Assembly: GCF_900104135.1 (NCBI RefSeq)
Contig: NZ_FNIV01000002.1
Location: 124,001-188,000 of the forward strand
From: Halomonas shengliensis
Lineage (GTDB): Bacteria > Pseudomonadota > Gammaproteobacteria > Pseudomonadales > Halomonadaceae
Reading direction: 5' to 3'
DNA length: 64,000 nucleotides
Made by a program: the position numbers and the translations under genes. Positions 42,230-51,984 of the stretch are shown here, piece by piece. Below the pieces are notes generated by a model, which saw nothing but the letters and a program-made list of their open reading frames with translations, did not search any database and was not told the DNA's origin. The stretch's first letter is position 1. Each line of letters starts with the position of its first letter.

Positions 42230-42862
42230 ATGAGAAAAGAAAAGAGCGATATGACGCAGGCAACCCCCACCCCCAGCCGCCGGGAGCAGATCCTCCAGGC
42301 GCTGGCGCTGATGCTGGAAGAGGATAGCGGCAAGCGCATCACCGTCGCCGCCCTGGCGCGCCAGGTCGGCGTCACCGAGGCCGCCCTCTACCGCCACTTC
42401 CCCAGCAAGGCGCGGATGTTCGAGGACCTCATCGCCTTCATCGAGGAGTCGCTGTTCGCGCGCATCGGGCGCCTCCTGGAGGAGGAGCAGGAGGCGCTGC
42501 CGCGCTGCGCGGCGCTGCTCACCCTGCTGCTGGGCTTCGCCGAGAAGAACCCCGGCCTCTCGCGCCTGCTCGACGGCGGCGTGCTCACCGGCGAGACGGC
42601 GCGCCTGCGGACCCGCATCCACCAGCTCTTCGAGCGCCTCGAGACCCAGCTCAAGCAGATCCTGCGCGAGGCGGAGCTGCGCGAGGGGCGGCGTCCCAGC
42701 CTGCCCGCCTCCGCCGCCGCCAACCTGCTGCTGGCCACCGCCGAGGGGCGCATCAGCCAGTACGTGAGGAGCGACTTCAGGCGTCGCCCCACCGAGCACT
42801 GGGCGGAGCAGTGGGCACTGCTCTCGGCACAGCTGCTCAGCGAGAGCCCGCAGCCGGCCTGA
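42230..42862 (+). CDS. slmA: Nucleoid occlusion factor SlmA (TetR family)
   Basis: SlmA binds specific DNA sites and blocks FtsZ assembly over the nucleoid. The protein (210 residues) has a TetR helix-turn-helix with [21 protein letters not shown] (split here: [10 protein letters not shown] and [11 protein letters not shown]), [18 protein letters not shown] and C-terminal FEKNPGL-like and [11 protein letters not shown] blocks that match E. coli SlmA. Start could be ATG 42230 or Met 8 at 42251. It ends just before a heptanucleotide repeat. Confidence 0.92.
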   Translation: MRKEKSDMTQATPTPSRREQILQALALMLEEDSGKRITVAALARQVGVTEAALYRHFPSKARMFEDLIAFIEESLFARIGRLLEEEQEALPRCAALLTLLLGFAEKNPGLSRLLDGGVLTGETARLRTRIHQLFERLETQLKQILREAELREGRRPSLPASAAANLLLATAEGRISQYVRSDFRRRPTEHWAEQWALLSAQLLSESPQPA

Positions 42863-42864
42863 CA

Positions 42865-42927
42865 GGAGCAAGGAGCAAGGAGCAAGGAGCAAGGAGCAAG
42901 GAGCAAGGAGCAAGGAGCAAGGAGCAA
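42865..42927. repeat. Tandem heptanucleotide repeat, nine copies of GGAGCAA
   Basis: Nine perfect 7-bp units fill the 3' side of slmA, starting two bases after its stop. The same heptamer reappears as the left arm of the hairpin at 42949-42985. Tract length should vary between strains by slippage. Confidence 0.95.
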
Positions 42928-42948
42928 GAAAGGCTAGCCTGAAACAGA

Positions 42949-42985
42949 AGGAGCAAGCCAAGGGGGTCCCTTGCAGCTTGCTCCT
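42949..42985. terminator. Hairpin between convergent slmA and rpoH
   Basis: AGGAGCAAGC pairs with GCTTGCTCCT and CAAGGG with CCCTTG around a GGT loop, leaving a 2-nt bulge. It sits 57 bases beyond the rpoH stop and may terminate both genes; no long T-run follows. Confidence 0.6.
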
Positions 42986-43042
42986 CGATACTTCATGGCG
43001 GGCTCAGCCGCCCACGCCAGACACCAAGCGCCCTGCCGTGGA

Positions 43043-43909
43043 TCATGCCACCAGGGCGTCGCCGATCTGCTGCTTGATCTTCTTCATGGCGTTCTTCTCG
43101 AGCTGGCGGATACGCTCGGCGGAGACGCCGTAGACATCGGCCAGCTCGTGCAGGGTGGCCTTCTCCTCGGCCAGCCAGCGGCGCTGCAGGATGTCCCGGG
43201 AGCGCTCGTCGAGGGCCTCCATGGCCTGCTGCAGGCGACGGGTAGCGTCGCCCTCCCAGTCGCTCGCCTCCAGCTGGGTCGCCGGATCGGCGGAGGCGTC
43301 GTCGAGGTAGTGCACCGGCGCCTGCCAGCTGCTCTCCTCGTCCTCGCCGGGGGCGGCGTCGAAGCCGGCATCGTGGGCGGAGAGCCGCCCCTCCATCTCG
43401 CGCACCACCTCGGGCTTGACGTCGAGGTCCTTGGCGATCGCCTCGACCTCGTCGCCATTGAGCCAGGCCAGGCGCTTCTTGGCGCTGCGCAGGTTGAAGA
43501 ACAGCTTGCGCTGGGCCTTGGTGGTGGCGATCTTCACGATGCGCCAGTTGCGCAGCACGAACTCGTGGATCTCGGCCTTGATCCAGTGCACGGCGAAGGA
43601 GACCAGCCGCACCCCCTGGTTGGGGTCGAAGCGTTTGACCGCCTTCATCAGGCCGACGTTGCCTTCCTGGATCAGGTCGGCCTGGGGCAGGCCATAGCCG
43701 GAGTAGCTGCGGGCGATATGCACGACGAAGCGCAGGTGTGACAGCACCAGGCGGCGCGCGGCCTCCAGGTCGCCCTCGTCGTGCAGGCGGAAGGCCAGCT
43801 CACGCTCCTCGTCGACGGTGAGCATGGGGATGCCGGTCACCGCCTGGATGTATCCGTTGAGGTCGTGCCCCGGGGAGAGCTGGCCCACCGGAAGAAGACT
43901 GTTGCTCAT
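43043..43909 (-). CDS. rpoH: RNA polymerase sigma factor RpoH (sigma-32)
   Basis: Heat-shock sigma factor. The 288-residue protein has region 2 ([20 protein letters not shown] in part, [29 protein letters not shown]), the diagnostic RpoH box QRKLFFNLR, and region 4 with a helix-turn-helix ([19 protein letters not shown]). ATG 43909 has a GAGGAGA site. Downstream of ftsYEX on the same strand, the classic order, with its own candidate sigma-E promoter. Confidence 0.98.
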   Translation of the reverse strand: MSNSLLPVGQLSPGHDLNGYIQAVTGIPMLTVDEERELAFRLHDEGDLEAARRLVLSHLRFVVHIARSYSGYGLPQADLIQEGNVGLMKAVKRFDPNQGVRLVSFAVHWIKAEIHEFVLRNWRIVKIATTKAQRKLFFNLRSAKKRLAWLNGDEVEAIAKDLDVKPEVVREMEGRLSAHDAGFDAAPGEDEESSWQAPVHYLDDASADPATQLEASDWEGDATRRLQQAMEALDERSRDILQRRWLAEEKATLHELADVYGVSAERIRQLEKNAMKKIKQQIGDALVA

Positions 43910-43963
43910 GTGCAGGATGTCTCCTCAATCAGCCCATGCATGGTTGCCCTGACGTGCGGCTCC

Positions 43964-43991
43964 TCAGACGCCAGGGACGGCGGAAAGTTCC
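43964..43991 (-). promoter_or_regulatory. Candidate sigma-E promoter for rpoH
   Basis: Minus strand GGAACTT (43991-43985), 16 bp, TCTGA (43968-43964), essentially the consensus of sigma-E/AlgU promoters. It would start about 50 nt before rpoH. Sigma-E control of rpoH is known in E. coli and in Pseudomonas, so the match is credible. Confidence 0.75.
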
Positions 43992-44012
43992 GCGATCTCT
44001 CGCTGGCCGGCC

Positions 44013-44987
44013 TCAGCGCGGCTTGACCTCCGCCAGGTGGCGGCTCACCGCGATCCAGGCGCCCAGCCAGCCCAATAGCATACTACAGCCGATCAGGGCG
44101 ACGGAACCGTCCAGCCCGAGGCGTGGCAAGCCGAAGCTGGCGCCGTAGCTGGCCGCCAGGGCTGCTACCGGTGCGGCCAGCCAGTTCCCCCCCAGGGTCA
44201 GCAGGCCCCAGGCCAGCAGGCCGCCGCCCAGGCCATACCAGGCGCCGCTGTAGAGGAAGGGGCGGCGCACGAAGGCGTGGGTGGCACCGATCAGGGTGAC
44301 CACCTCGATCTCCTTGCGCCGGCTCTCCACCGCCAACCGGATGGTGTTGCCCACCACCAGTAGCACGCCGCTGCCGAACAGCACCGCCAGGGCCAGCGCC
44401 ACCCGCCGCCCCAGCTCGCCGATATGACGCAACCGCTCGATCCAGGCCAGGTCCAGGCGCACCTCCTCGACCCCGGAGAGCGCCTCGAGGTCGGCGGCGA
44501 GGGCACGCATCGCCGCGGGGCCGGGGTCGATGGGGGTCACCACCACGCTGGCCGGCAGCGGGTTGGTGTCGAGGCGCGCCAGGGCATCCTCGAGCCCCAG
44601 CGCCTGCTGGAACTCGACCATCCCCTCGTCGGCGGTGATCAAGCGAGTGCTGGCCACGCCGGGCTGGGCCCCCAGGGCCTCGTCGATGCGCCCCGCCTCG
44701 GCCGCCTCGACCCCCGGGGCGAGATAGGCGGTGAGGGTGGCGCTCTCGGTGAGCTCGGCGTCGAGCAGACGCGCCCCGTCGAGGGCCAGCCACAGCGCCG
44801 CCGGCAGCACCAGGGCGATGGCGATGGCGAGCATGGTCACCAGGCTGCCGACGGGGGCACGCAGCAGCCGGCCGGCGCTGTCCAGCGCCATGGCACGGTG
44901 GTGGCGCAGCCAGCCGCGCAGGCGGCTGGTGGAGCGGGTGCGATGGCGGCGGGCACCGCGGGCGGGCGCCTCGGGGCGTCGGCTCAT
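44013..44987 (-). CDS. ftsX: Cell division protein FtsX
   Basis: Integral membrane partner of FtsE; the complex activates murein hydrolases at the septum. The 324-residue protein has a basic N-terminal tail of about 45 residues, four hydrophobic helices (near 50-70, 190-215, 240-265 and 285-310), a periplasmic domain between the first two, and the FtsX block ESRRKEIEVVTLIGAT. It overlaps ftsE by 4 bp (ATGA) and has a GGAGG site inside ftsE. Confidence 0.95.
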   Translation of the reverse strand: MSRRPEAPARGARRHRTRSTSRLRGWLRHHRAMALDSAGRLLRAPVGSLVTMLAIAIALVLPAALWLALDGARLLDAELTESATLTAYLAPGVEAAEAGRIDEALGAQPGVASTRLITADEGMVEFQQALGLEDALARLDTNPLPASVVVTPIDPGPAAMRALAADLEALSGVEEVRLDLAWIERLRHIGELGRRVALALAVLFGSGVLLVVGNTIRLAVESRRKEIEVVTLIGATHAFVRRPFLYSGAWYGLGGGLLAWGLLTLGGNWLAAPVAALAASYGASFGLPRLGLDGSVALIGCSMLLGWLGAWIAVSRHLAEVKPR

Positions 44988-45648
44988 GCGGCCTCCTGGT
45001 CGCCCACCAGGCGCCCCTCGCGCAGCCGCAGGGTGCGGTGGCGCAGCCGGGCGATCAGCGCCAGGTCGTGGCTGGCGATCATCACCGTGGTGCCGATGCG
45101 GTTGAAGTCCTCGAACAGCGCCATGATGTCGGCGGAGAGCTGGGGGTCGAGATTGCCGGTAGGCTCGTCGGCGAGCAGCAGCGCCGGCTTGTTGACCACG
45201 GCGCGGGCGATGCCCACGCGCTGCTGCTCGCCGCCGGAGAGCTCGATGGGCAGCGCCTTCTCGCGGTGCAGCAGCCCCACCTTGTCCAGGGCCGCGCGCA
45301 CCCGGCGCGCGCCCTCGCGGGGCTCGACGCCCTGGATCTCCAGGGGCAGGGCCACGTTGTGGAAGATGGAGCGGTCGTAGAGCAGCTGGTGGTCCTGGAA
45401 GACCACGCCGATCTGGCGCCGGTAGAAGGGCACCTGGCTGGGGTGGAGGCGGTCGATGTCGTGGCCGGCCACCAGGATCCGCCCGCGGGAGGGACGCTCC
45501 AGGCGCATGATCAGCCGCAGCAGCGAGCTCTTGCCGGCCCCGGAGTGGCCGGTCAGGAACACCATCTCACCACGCCGCACGTGGAAGTCGAGGTTAGCGA
45601 GCGCCTCGAAGCGCCCGCCGTAGCGCTTGCCCACGTGCTGGAACTCGA

Positions 45649-45652
<4 letters not shown>
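44984..45652 (-). CDS. ftsE: Cell division ATP-binding protein FtsE
   Basis: ABC-type ATPase of the FtsEX complex. The 222-residue protein has Walker A GHSGAGKSSLL, Q-loop VFQDHQLL, signature LSGGEQQR, Walker B ALLLADEPTG and the H-loop histidine in IASHD. It overlaps both ftsY and ftsX by 4 bp. Confidence 0.97.
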
Positions 45653-47076
<1,424 letters not shown>

Positions 47077-47165
47077 GGACAGAATCAGCCTCGCGGATGA
47101 ACGAATCGCCACATCCTACCACCGCCCACCATGACTGTGGACAAGCGCCCCGGTACAATCGCGCC

Positions 47166-47810
47166 ATGACGCGACATCCCTCACGCCACCGACGCCCGAA
47201 CCGGCGCGGCACCCACACATCAGGCGCCAGGCCCTCCGGCCGGCTGCGCCTGATCGGCGGCGACTACCGCCGCCGGCTGCTGCCGGTGCTCGACAGCCCT
47301 GGGTTGCGCCCCACCCCCGACCGGGTCCGCGAGACCCTGTTCAACTGGCTGACCGCCGCCCTGCCCGGCGCCCGGGTGCTGGACCTCTTCGCCGGTACCG
47401 GTGCGCTGGGGCTGGAGGCGCTCTCCCGCGGCGCCCGCGAGGCCACCTTCGTGGAGCGCGACGTCCGGGTGGCCGCCCAGTTGCGCGAGAACCTGGCGAC
47501 CCTTGGCGCCGAGGCGCGCGGACGGGTGGTGGACGCCGACGCCGCGGCCTTCCTTGCCGGCCCGCCGGTCCCGGTCACCCTGGCCTTCCTCGACCCGCCC
47601 TTCCGCCAGGGCCTGGCCGCGCCCTGCTGCGCCGCCCTGGAGGCAGGCTGGCTGGCCGACGATGCCTTCATCTACGTCGAGACCGAGGCGGAGCTCGCCC
47701 CCGAGGTCCCGGCGACCTGGCGGCTGCACCGCGAGCTGCGGGCGGGCGACAGCCATGGCCGGCTCTACCGCCGCGAGGCTTCCTCGTCGCCAGCCGACGA
47801 CGCTTGCTGA
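47166..47810 (+). CDS. rsmD: 16S rRNA (guanine966-N2)-methyltransferase
   Basis: RsmD methylates G966 of 16S rRNA. The 214-residue protein has a basic Arg-rich N-terminus and then RLRLIGGDYRRRLLPV, LRPTPDRVRETLFNWL, the SAM motif VLDLFAGTGALGLEALSRGA and the catalytic FLDPPF. Divergent from ftsY, the conserved arrangement. Followed by zapB. Confidence 0.95.
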   Translation: MTRHPSRHRRPNRRGTHTSGARPSGRLRLIGGDYRRRLLPVLDSPGLRPTPDRVRETLFNWLTAALPGARVLDLFAGTGALGLEALSRGAREATFVERDVRVAAQLRENLATLGAEARGRVVDADAAAFLAGPPVPVTLAFLDPPFRQGLAAPCCAALEAGWLADDAFIYVETEAELAPEVPATWRLHRELRAGDSHGRLYRREASSSPADDAC

Positions 47811-47909
47811 GCCTCAGGTGCGGCGTTACTCTGCGGCCACCGGCTTCGCCGCCCAGGCCGCCGCTCCAACCGCATGGACCACCCCCGGAACGACACCCAG
47901 GAGAACAGG

Positions 47910-48104
47910 ATGAGCATCGAACTCTTCAACCGGCTCGAGCAGAAGGTCACCAGCGCCGTCGAGGCCCTGGAGCTGCTGAAGATGGAGGCCGAGGAGCTGC
48001 GCGAGGAAAACAGCCGCCTGAAGCAGGAGCGCGAGGAGTGGGAGCGCCGCCTGACCGCCGTACTGGGCAAGCTGGACGAGGTGGACGGCGGCCAGCAGGG
48101 GTAA
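47910..48104 (+). CDS. zapB: Cell division protein ZapB
   Basis: A 64-residue coiled coil starting MSIELFNRLEQKV, with a heptad pattern through most of its length, matching ZapB, which bundles with ZapA at the Z-ring. ATG 47910 has AGGAGAA upstream. It is 99 bp after rsmD and convergent with rimI. Confidence 0.88.
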   Translation: MSIELFNRLEQKVTSAVEALELLKMEAEELREENSRLKQEREEWERRLTAVLGKLDEVDGGQQG

Positions 48105-48121
48105 GGCCCCCACCCGGGCCG

Positions 48122-48649
48122 CTACTCCGGCTCCGGCATCCCCAACGCCAGCGACATCAGCAGCGCATCCTCCCTGCCCGCCCCGTTTTGACGGGGCGGT
48201 GTCGTGTCTGGCCCCCGTGAGGTCGCCGCGGGCAGCGGCGGATAGTAGCCGCGGCGCCGGCCGTCCTCGACGAAGCCCGCCGCGCGATAGAGGGCAATGG
48301 CCGGGGCGTTGCCGGCCCGTACCTCCAGCAGCAGCCGCTCGCTGCCCCAGCCACGGGCCTGCTCGATCACCGCCGCCAGCAGCCGCCGCGCCAGCCCCTG
48401 CCCCCGGCAGGGTGCCGCCACCAGGATCGCCTGCAGCTCCGCCTCGAAGGGCAACCGCGCCACCGCGGCGTAGACCACCAGGGCAGCGTCGCGGGCGAGG
48501 CCAAGCACCGCCATGGCGTCATCGTCGAGGGTCGCCGCCAACGCGGCTGGCGAGCCGCCGGTGGGCCAGCCATGGGCCGCCTCCAGCGCCGCCACCGCGG
48601 CCAGGTCATCCGCGCCCAGGCGCCGCAGGCGTGGCGCCTCAGTGGCCAT
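48122..48649 (-). CDS. rimI: Ribosomal protein S18-alanine N-acetyltransferase (GNAT)
   Basis: GNAT-fold acetyltransferase of about 175 residues with the acetyl-CoA block AILVAAPCRGQGLARRLLA, LLLEVRAGNAPAIALYRAAGF and the RRGYYPP strand that marks the RimI group. A C-terminal tail of about 35 residues follows. Start at ATG 48649 or 48655 (two closely spaced Met codons), overlapping the HolD-like gene by roughly 10 to 17 bp. The name rests on family pattern and on the holD-rimI order seen in enterobacteria. Confidence 0.85.
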   Translation of the reverse strand: MATEAPRLRRLGADDLAAVAALEAAHGWPTGGSPAALAATLDDDAMAVLGLARDAALVVYAAVARLPFEAELQAILVAAPCRGQGLARRLLAAVIEQARGWGSERLLLEVRAGNAPAIALYRAAGFVEDGRRRGYYPPLPAATSRGPDTTPPRQNGAGREDALLMSLALGMPEPE

Positions 48650-49493
48650 CGCCATCCTGCCCGTCATCGCCGGCGCCTGCCGGGCGCTCCCCGGCCTCAT
48701 CGGCCTCGGCACACCACACCTTGCTCATCTCCAGCAGCCGCGGCAGCAGGGCCCGCTTGGCCTCGGCACCGGCGGCGAGCGCGCCCAGGGCGGGCGCATG
48801 CCAGGCCGGCAGGTCCAGGGTGACACTGCGCCCCTCCTCCAGCGCCAGCACCCGTGCCAGGGCCTCGTCGTCGCCGAACATCAACAGCCGGCGCGGCGCC
48901 CAGCCGCGCCGGCTCGCCCCATTCAGGAAGGCACGCAGCCCCTCGCGCGCCTCCGCCAGGGGCTCCTGCACCGGTAGGCCCTCCTGCAGCGGCCAGTGGA
49001 AGGGCTGGAACACCGGCAGCGGCGAGGCGATCCCGGCGCCGCGCAGCAGGTTGGCCAGCAGCCGCAGGCGGGTCCGCCCCGGCGGCGCCTCGCCGGGCAG
49101 CAGCAGCAGCCAGCGCCCCTCCAGGCAGGCCACCTGGAAGGCGAAGCGCAGCGCTTCGCGGGGTGCCTCGGGCGCCGCCTCCGCGGTCTCCGGCTCGCTC
49201 GGCGCCTCGGCCACCGGCGCCTCGCCGAGCAGCGCCACCCGCGCCCTGCCGGGGCGCGGCGGACGGGCGGCTCGCTCCGGGGAGGCGGCGGGCTTGCGGG
49301 GCGCCGGCTCCTGTTCGCGGGCCTCGTCGAGCAGCGCATGCAGGCGCTCGCCGGGGGGCGCGGCGGTAGGGGCCGCCGGCGTCTCCCACTCGCAGGCCGG
49401 GGTCGGCCGGGCGTTGGGCAGCACATAGCGCGCCGCCCAGCCGGTCAGCCCCATCGCCTCCAGGTACTGGAGGCGGTGCGGCTCGCTGGTCAC
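48639..49493 (-). CDS. Probable DNA polymerase III psi subunit (HolD-like), with long linker
   Basis: 284 residues. The N-terminal RLQYLEAMGLTGWAARYVLP resembles the start of HolD (psi), which binds SSB via chi. The C-terminal half (about 120-284) has hydrophobic alpha/beta segments such as GRWLLLLPG and RRLLMFGDD and a final helix ALLPRLLEMSKVW comparable with the HolD C-terminus. Between them lies a Pro/Ala/Glu-rich, low-complexity linker, about 40-120. E. coli HolD has only 137 residues, so the assignment is tentative and leans on the rimI neighbour. The GTG start at 49493 overlaps the bolA stop (GTGA). Confidence 0.6.
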   Translation of the reverse strand: MTSEPHRLQYLEAMGLTGWAARYVLPNARPTPACEWETPAAPTAAPPGERLHALLDEAREQEPAPRKPAASPERAARPPRPGRARVALLGEAPVAEAPSEPETAEAAPEAPREALRFAFQVACLEGRWLLLLPGEAPPGRTRLRLLANLLRGAGIASPLPVFQPFHWPLQEGLPVQEPLAEAREGLRAFLNGASRRGWAPRRLLMFGDDEALARVLALEEGRSVTLDLPAWHAPALGALAAGAEAKRALLPRLLEMSKVWCAEADEAGERPAGAGDDGQDGDGH

Positions 49494-49798
49494 CGTCCGC
49501 CGCCCCGGCAGTCGGGCGAGTCGGGGCGGCTCTGGCCGCCGGCTTCCCACTCGCTCGGGGTGTAGAGGTGCAGGGCCAGGGCGTGCACGGGGCCTGCCAG
49601 CTCGTCGGCCAGGGCGGCGTAGACTTGCTGGTGGCGCTTGACCGGCATCATGCCCTCGAAGCGCGCGCTGACCAGAGTCACCTTGAAGTGGGTCTCGGAG
49701 TTGGGCGGCACGGCGTGGCGGTGGCTCTCGTTCTCGACCTGGAGGAAGGCCGGCTCGAGGGCCTTGAGCTTCGCTTCGATGCTGGACTGGATGCGCAT
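49490..49798 (-). CDS. bolA: BolA family transcriptional/iron-sulfur regulator
   Basis: 102 residues with the BolA fold: IEAKLKALEPAFLQVENES, the conserved HFKVTLVSARFEGMMPVKRHQ (quoted in pieces), HQQVYAAL and a final LALHLYTPSEW. The Met-Pro-Val-Lys-Arg-His loop is the class-invariant helix-turn-helix-like and metal-ligand region that contacts monothiol glutaredoxins. The C-terminal tail after EW is polar and glycine-rich. It overlaps the next gene by 4 bp, making a bolA-holD-rimI coupled set. Confidence 0.9.
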   Translation of the reverse strand: MRIQSSIEAKLKALEPAFLQVENESHRHAVPPNSETHFKVTLVSARFEGMMPVKRHQQVYAALADELAGPVHALALHLYTPSEWEAGGQSRPDSPDCRGGGR

Positions 49799-49866
49799 GG
49801 CGGCTTCCCGACGTGGTGAAGTGAAGGGGTCATTGTACTCGCTATGGGCGGTGCGAACGATGCGCC

Positions 49867-51279
49867 TCAGTCGCCACCGGCGGCCTCGACGGCACGACGC
49901 TCGCGCTGGGCGGCGGCGGCCAGGGGCAGCCGCGCCAGGCTGGCCAGCAGCGCCAGCAGGGAGGTCAGGGCACCGAGCCACAGGGTCGCCTGCACGGCAA
50001 TCCCGGCGGCCAGGAAGGCGCCCACCAGGGCCACCCCCAGCGACTGCCCCACGGTGCGCGAGGTGCTCATGGCACCGGAGGCGTTGGCGCTGCGCTCGCG
50101 GGGCACGCTGCCGATCAGCTCGCGGTTGTTGGGCGGCTGGAAGAGGCCGAAGCCGATGCCGCACAGCGCCATCCGCCACAGCACCTCCACCACGCCGGCC
50201 TCGGCCTCCAGCCGGGCCAGCGACGCCAGCCCCGCCACCAGCAGCGCCAGCCCCGCCGAGGCCAGCAGGCTGGGGTTGAGCCGGTCCGCCAGTCGGCCTG
50301 CCAGGGGGCCCACCAGCATGATCGCCAGCGGCCAGGGGGTGAAGAGCCAGGCGGTCTCCAGCGGCGAGAAGCCCATCGCCTGCTGGAACAGGAAGGAGAG
50401 CGCCACGAAGGCGAGTCCCTGCCCCACGAAGGCGCTGCCCTGGGCGGCGAGCGCCAGGCTGAAGCGGCGCTCGGCGAAGAGCGAGAGTGGCAGCAGCGGG
50501 TGAGGCGCGCGTCGCTGGCGCCGCAGGAACAGCATCGCGGCCACCAGGCTGCCCCCCGCCCAGGCGGCGATCCCCACGACCGACATATCGTGGCCGACGC
50601 CGTCCATGGCCACGAAGAGGCCGGCCAGCATCGCCACCGAGAGCAGCGCGCCCTGCCAGTCGAAACCGCCGGGCCGCGCCGCCTCCCGGGGCAACGCCCG
50701 CCAGGCCAGCACCACCGCCACCGCACCCAGCGGGAGGTGCAGGGCGAACAGCCAGGGCCAGTCGGCCAGCGACAGCAGCACGCCGCCGATGGCGGGGCCG
50801 GCGGCATAGCCCGCCGCCACCACCAGGGCGGAGAGCCCCAGGGCGCTGCCGAGCAGGCGGGAGGGGAAGATCTGGCGATAGATCGAGGGGCCGATGGAGA
50901 GGGTCGCCGCCGCCCCCAGCCCCTGCAGGGCGCGGAACACCAGCAGACTCTCGAGGCTTTGGGAGAGGGCGCTGCCCAGCGCCGCCAGGGTGAACACCGC
51001 CACCCCCGCCACGTAGAGCCGGCGACGGCTGAGCAGCTCGCTCAGGGCGGCGAACACCAGCAGGAAGGCGGCACAGGTGATCTGGAAGAGGTTGGTGACC
51101 CACACCGCCCGAGAGGCGGAGACCTCCAGCCCCGCGGCGATGGAGGGCAGGGCGATGTTGACCATGGTGGTGTCCACCACCGCCATCAGGGTGCCGAGGA
51201 TCAGCGCCAGCACCGCCAGGCGCCGCTCGGGGCCCGGCAGGCCATCGTCGCCGGGGCGGGTCGCGAAGAGTCGACTCAT
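49867..51279 (-). CDS. MFS multidrug exporter, DHA2 (14-helix) type
   Basis: A 470-residue inner-membrane protein with about fourteen hydrophobic helices. Characteristic DHA2 features are LMAVVDTTMVNIALPSIA in the first helix, WVTNLFQITCAAF, and LSRRRLY plus ALQGLGAAATLSIGPSIYR (motif A/C-like). The layout matches proton-coupled efflux pumps of the QacA/SmvA group; the substrate is unknown. No adjacent regulator. ATG 51279 has GGAAGATG upstream; the first strand of the spacer is a strong terminator for the next gene. Confidence 0.9.
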   Translation of the reverse strand: MSRLFATRPGDDGLPGPERRLAVLALILGTLMAVVDTTMVNIALPSIAAGLEVSASRAVWVTNLFQITCAAFLLVFAALSELLSRRRLYVAGVAVFTLAALGSALSQSLESLLVFRALQGLGAAATLSIGPSIYRQIFPSRLLGSALGLSALVVAAGYAAGPAIGGVLLSLADWPWLFALHLPLGAVAVVLAWRALPREAARPGGFDWQGALLSVAMLAGLFVAMDGVGHDMSVVGIAAWAGGSLVAAMLFLRRQRRAPHPLLPLSLFAERRFSLALAAQGSAFVGQGLAFVALSFLFQQAMGFSPLETAWLFTPWPLAIMLVGPLAGRLADRLNPSLLASAGLALLVAGLASLARLEAEAGVVEVLWRMALCGIGFGLFQPPNNRELIGSVPRERSANASGAMSTSRTVGQSLGVALVGAFLAAGIAVQATLWLGALTSLLALLASLARLPLAAAAQRERRAVEAAGGD

Positions 51280-51308
51280 GCCATCTTCCGTCGGGGGTCC
51301 GTAACGTA

Positions 51309-51332
51309 AGAGACCGGCCGAAGCCGGTCTCT
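51309..51332 (-). terminator. Terminator of the acidic unknown gene
   Basis: 10-bp perfect stem (AGAGACCGGC/GCCGGTCTCT) with a CGAA loop, followed on the minus strand by TACGTTACGG. It separates the gene ending at 51355 from the MFS exporter. Confidence 0.8.
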
Positions 51333-51354
51333 CCTGAGCAGTGCGGGTCGACCG

Positions 51355-51741
51355 TCAGTCCTGATCGGTCTCCAGCAGCAGGCTGTCGTCGACCTCGGAG
51401 ATCTCCAGCGCCGTCTCGTCATCCAGGTCGATGGCCAGGTAGCTGTGCTCGAGCTGCAGGAAGCGCTGGAAGAGCGGCCAGTCGAGGGCCTCGGGCCACT
51501 GGCGCTCGTCCTCCTCCCAGGCGCGCAGCTCAGTCTCGAGGATCTCGAGGTAGCGCTCGCGCACGAAGCCCTGCAGGGCCTCCGGGGTGTCCATCTCCGG
51601 GATCAGGTAGATGGTGCTCTCACGCTCGACGTCGGCCAGCGTCAGGTCGTCGTCGCCGAGGGTGGGCTCGAGCCCGTTGATCCAGTCCACGAAGTGCTGG
51701 GTCGGGCGAACGCTCAGGGCAGAGCGGTTGAGCAGTTTCAT
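51355..51741 (-). CDS. Conserved acidic protein of unknown function
   Basis: 128 residues, strongly acidic, with no signal or membrane segment. It begins MKLLNRSALSVRPTQHFVDW; Trp-rich motifs near the middle (ELRAWEEDERQWPEALDWPLF) and an acidic tail (EVDDSLLLETDQD) stand out. I do not recognise a named domain. ATG 51741 has GAGGAGACC upstream, so it is translated well. It ends at its own terminator, and its promoter region contains palindromic element copy B. Confidence 0.78.
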   Translation of the reverse strand: MKLLNRSALSVRPTQHFVDWINGLEPTLGDDDLTLADVERESTIYLIPEMDTPEALQGFVRERYLEILETELRAWEEDERQWPEALDWPLFQRFLQLEHSYLAIDLDDETALEISEVDDSLLLETDQD

Positions 51742-51854
51742 GGTGGTCTCCTCGACGTCGAAACGACCGCCATTATGGGCGCTGTCTGCAGTGTTTACCA
51801 ATGCTTCCCTCTTACAGACCAGGACAGCCGCTGTTGCCCATGCGCGAGGGAGCG

Positions 51855-51949
51855 CCGGGGGTAGGCCGAAGAGGAGGTCCTACGCCAGGGATGGCGTCGG
51901 TAGCGCCCAGGGAGGGGTTCACAGCGCCTCCTCGAAGGCCTGCCCCCGG
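51855..51949 (-). repeat. 95-bp palindromic intergenic element, copy B (inverted)
   Basis: Reverse orientation relative to copies A and C. Arms CCGGGGGCAGGCC and GGCCTACCCCCGG (element strand) pair, then GAGGAGG pairs with CCTCCTC. The core between them is nearly identical to the other two copies. It lies in the 243-bp spacer between the acidic unknown gene and lysS. Confidence 0.85.
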
Positions 51950-51984
51950 ATCAGCCCCGAGCGCTTCCGCCATCGACGCAAATG

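Noticed and set aside
42865..42927. Heptamer array as a CRISPR array
   Set aside because: Units are 7 bp with no spacers and no cas genes are present.
51841..51960. Small frames translating as MASVAPREGFTAPPRR at all three 95-bp elements
   Set aside because: They share sequence only because the element is repeated; no ribosome site and different frames on either side.
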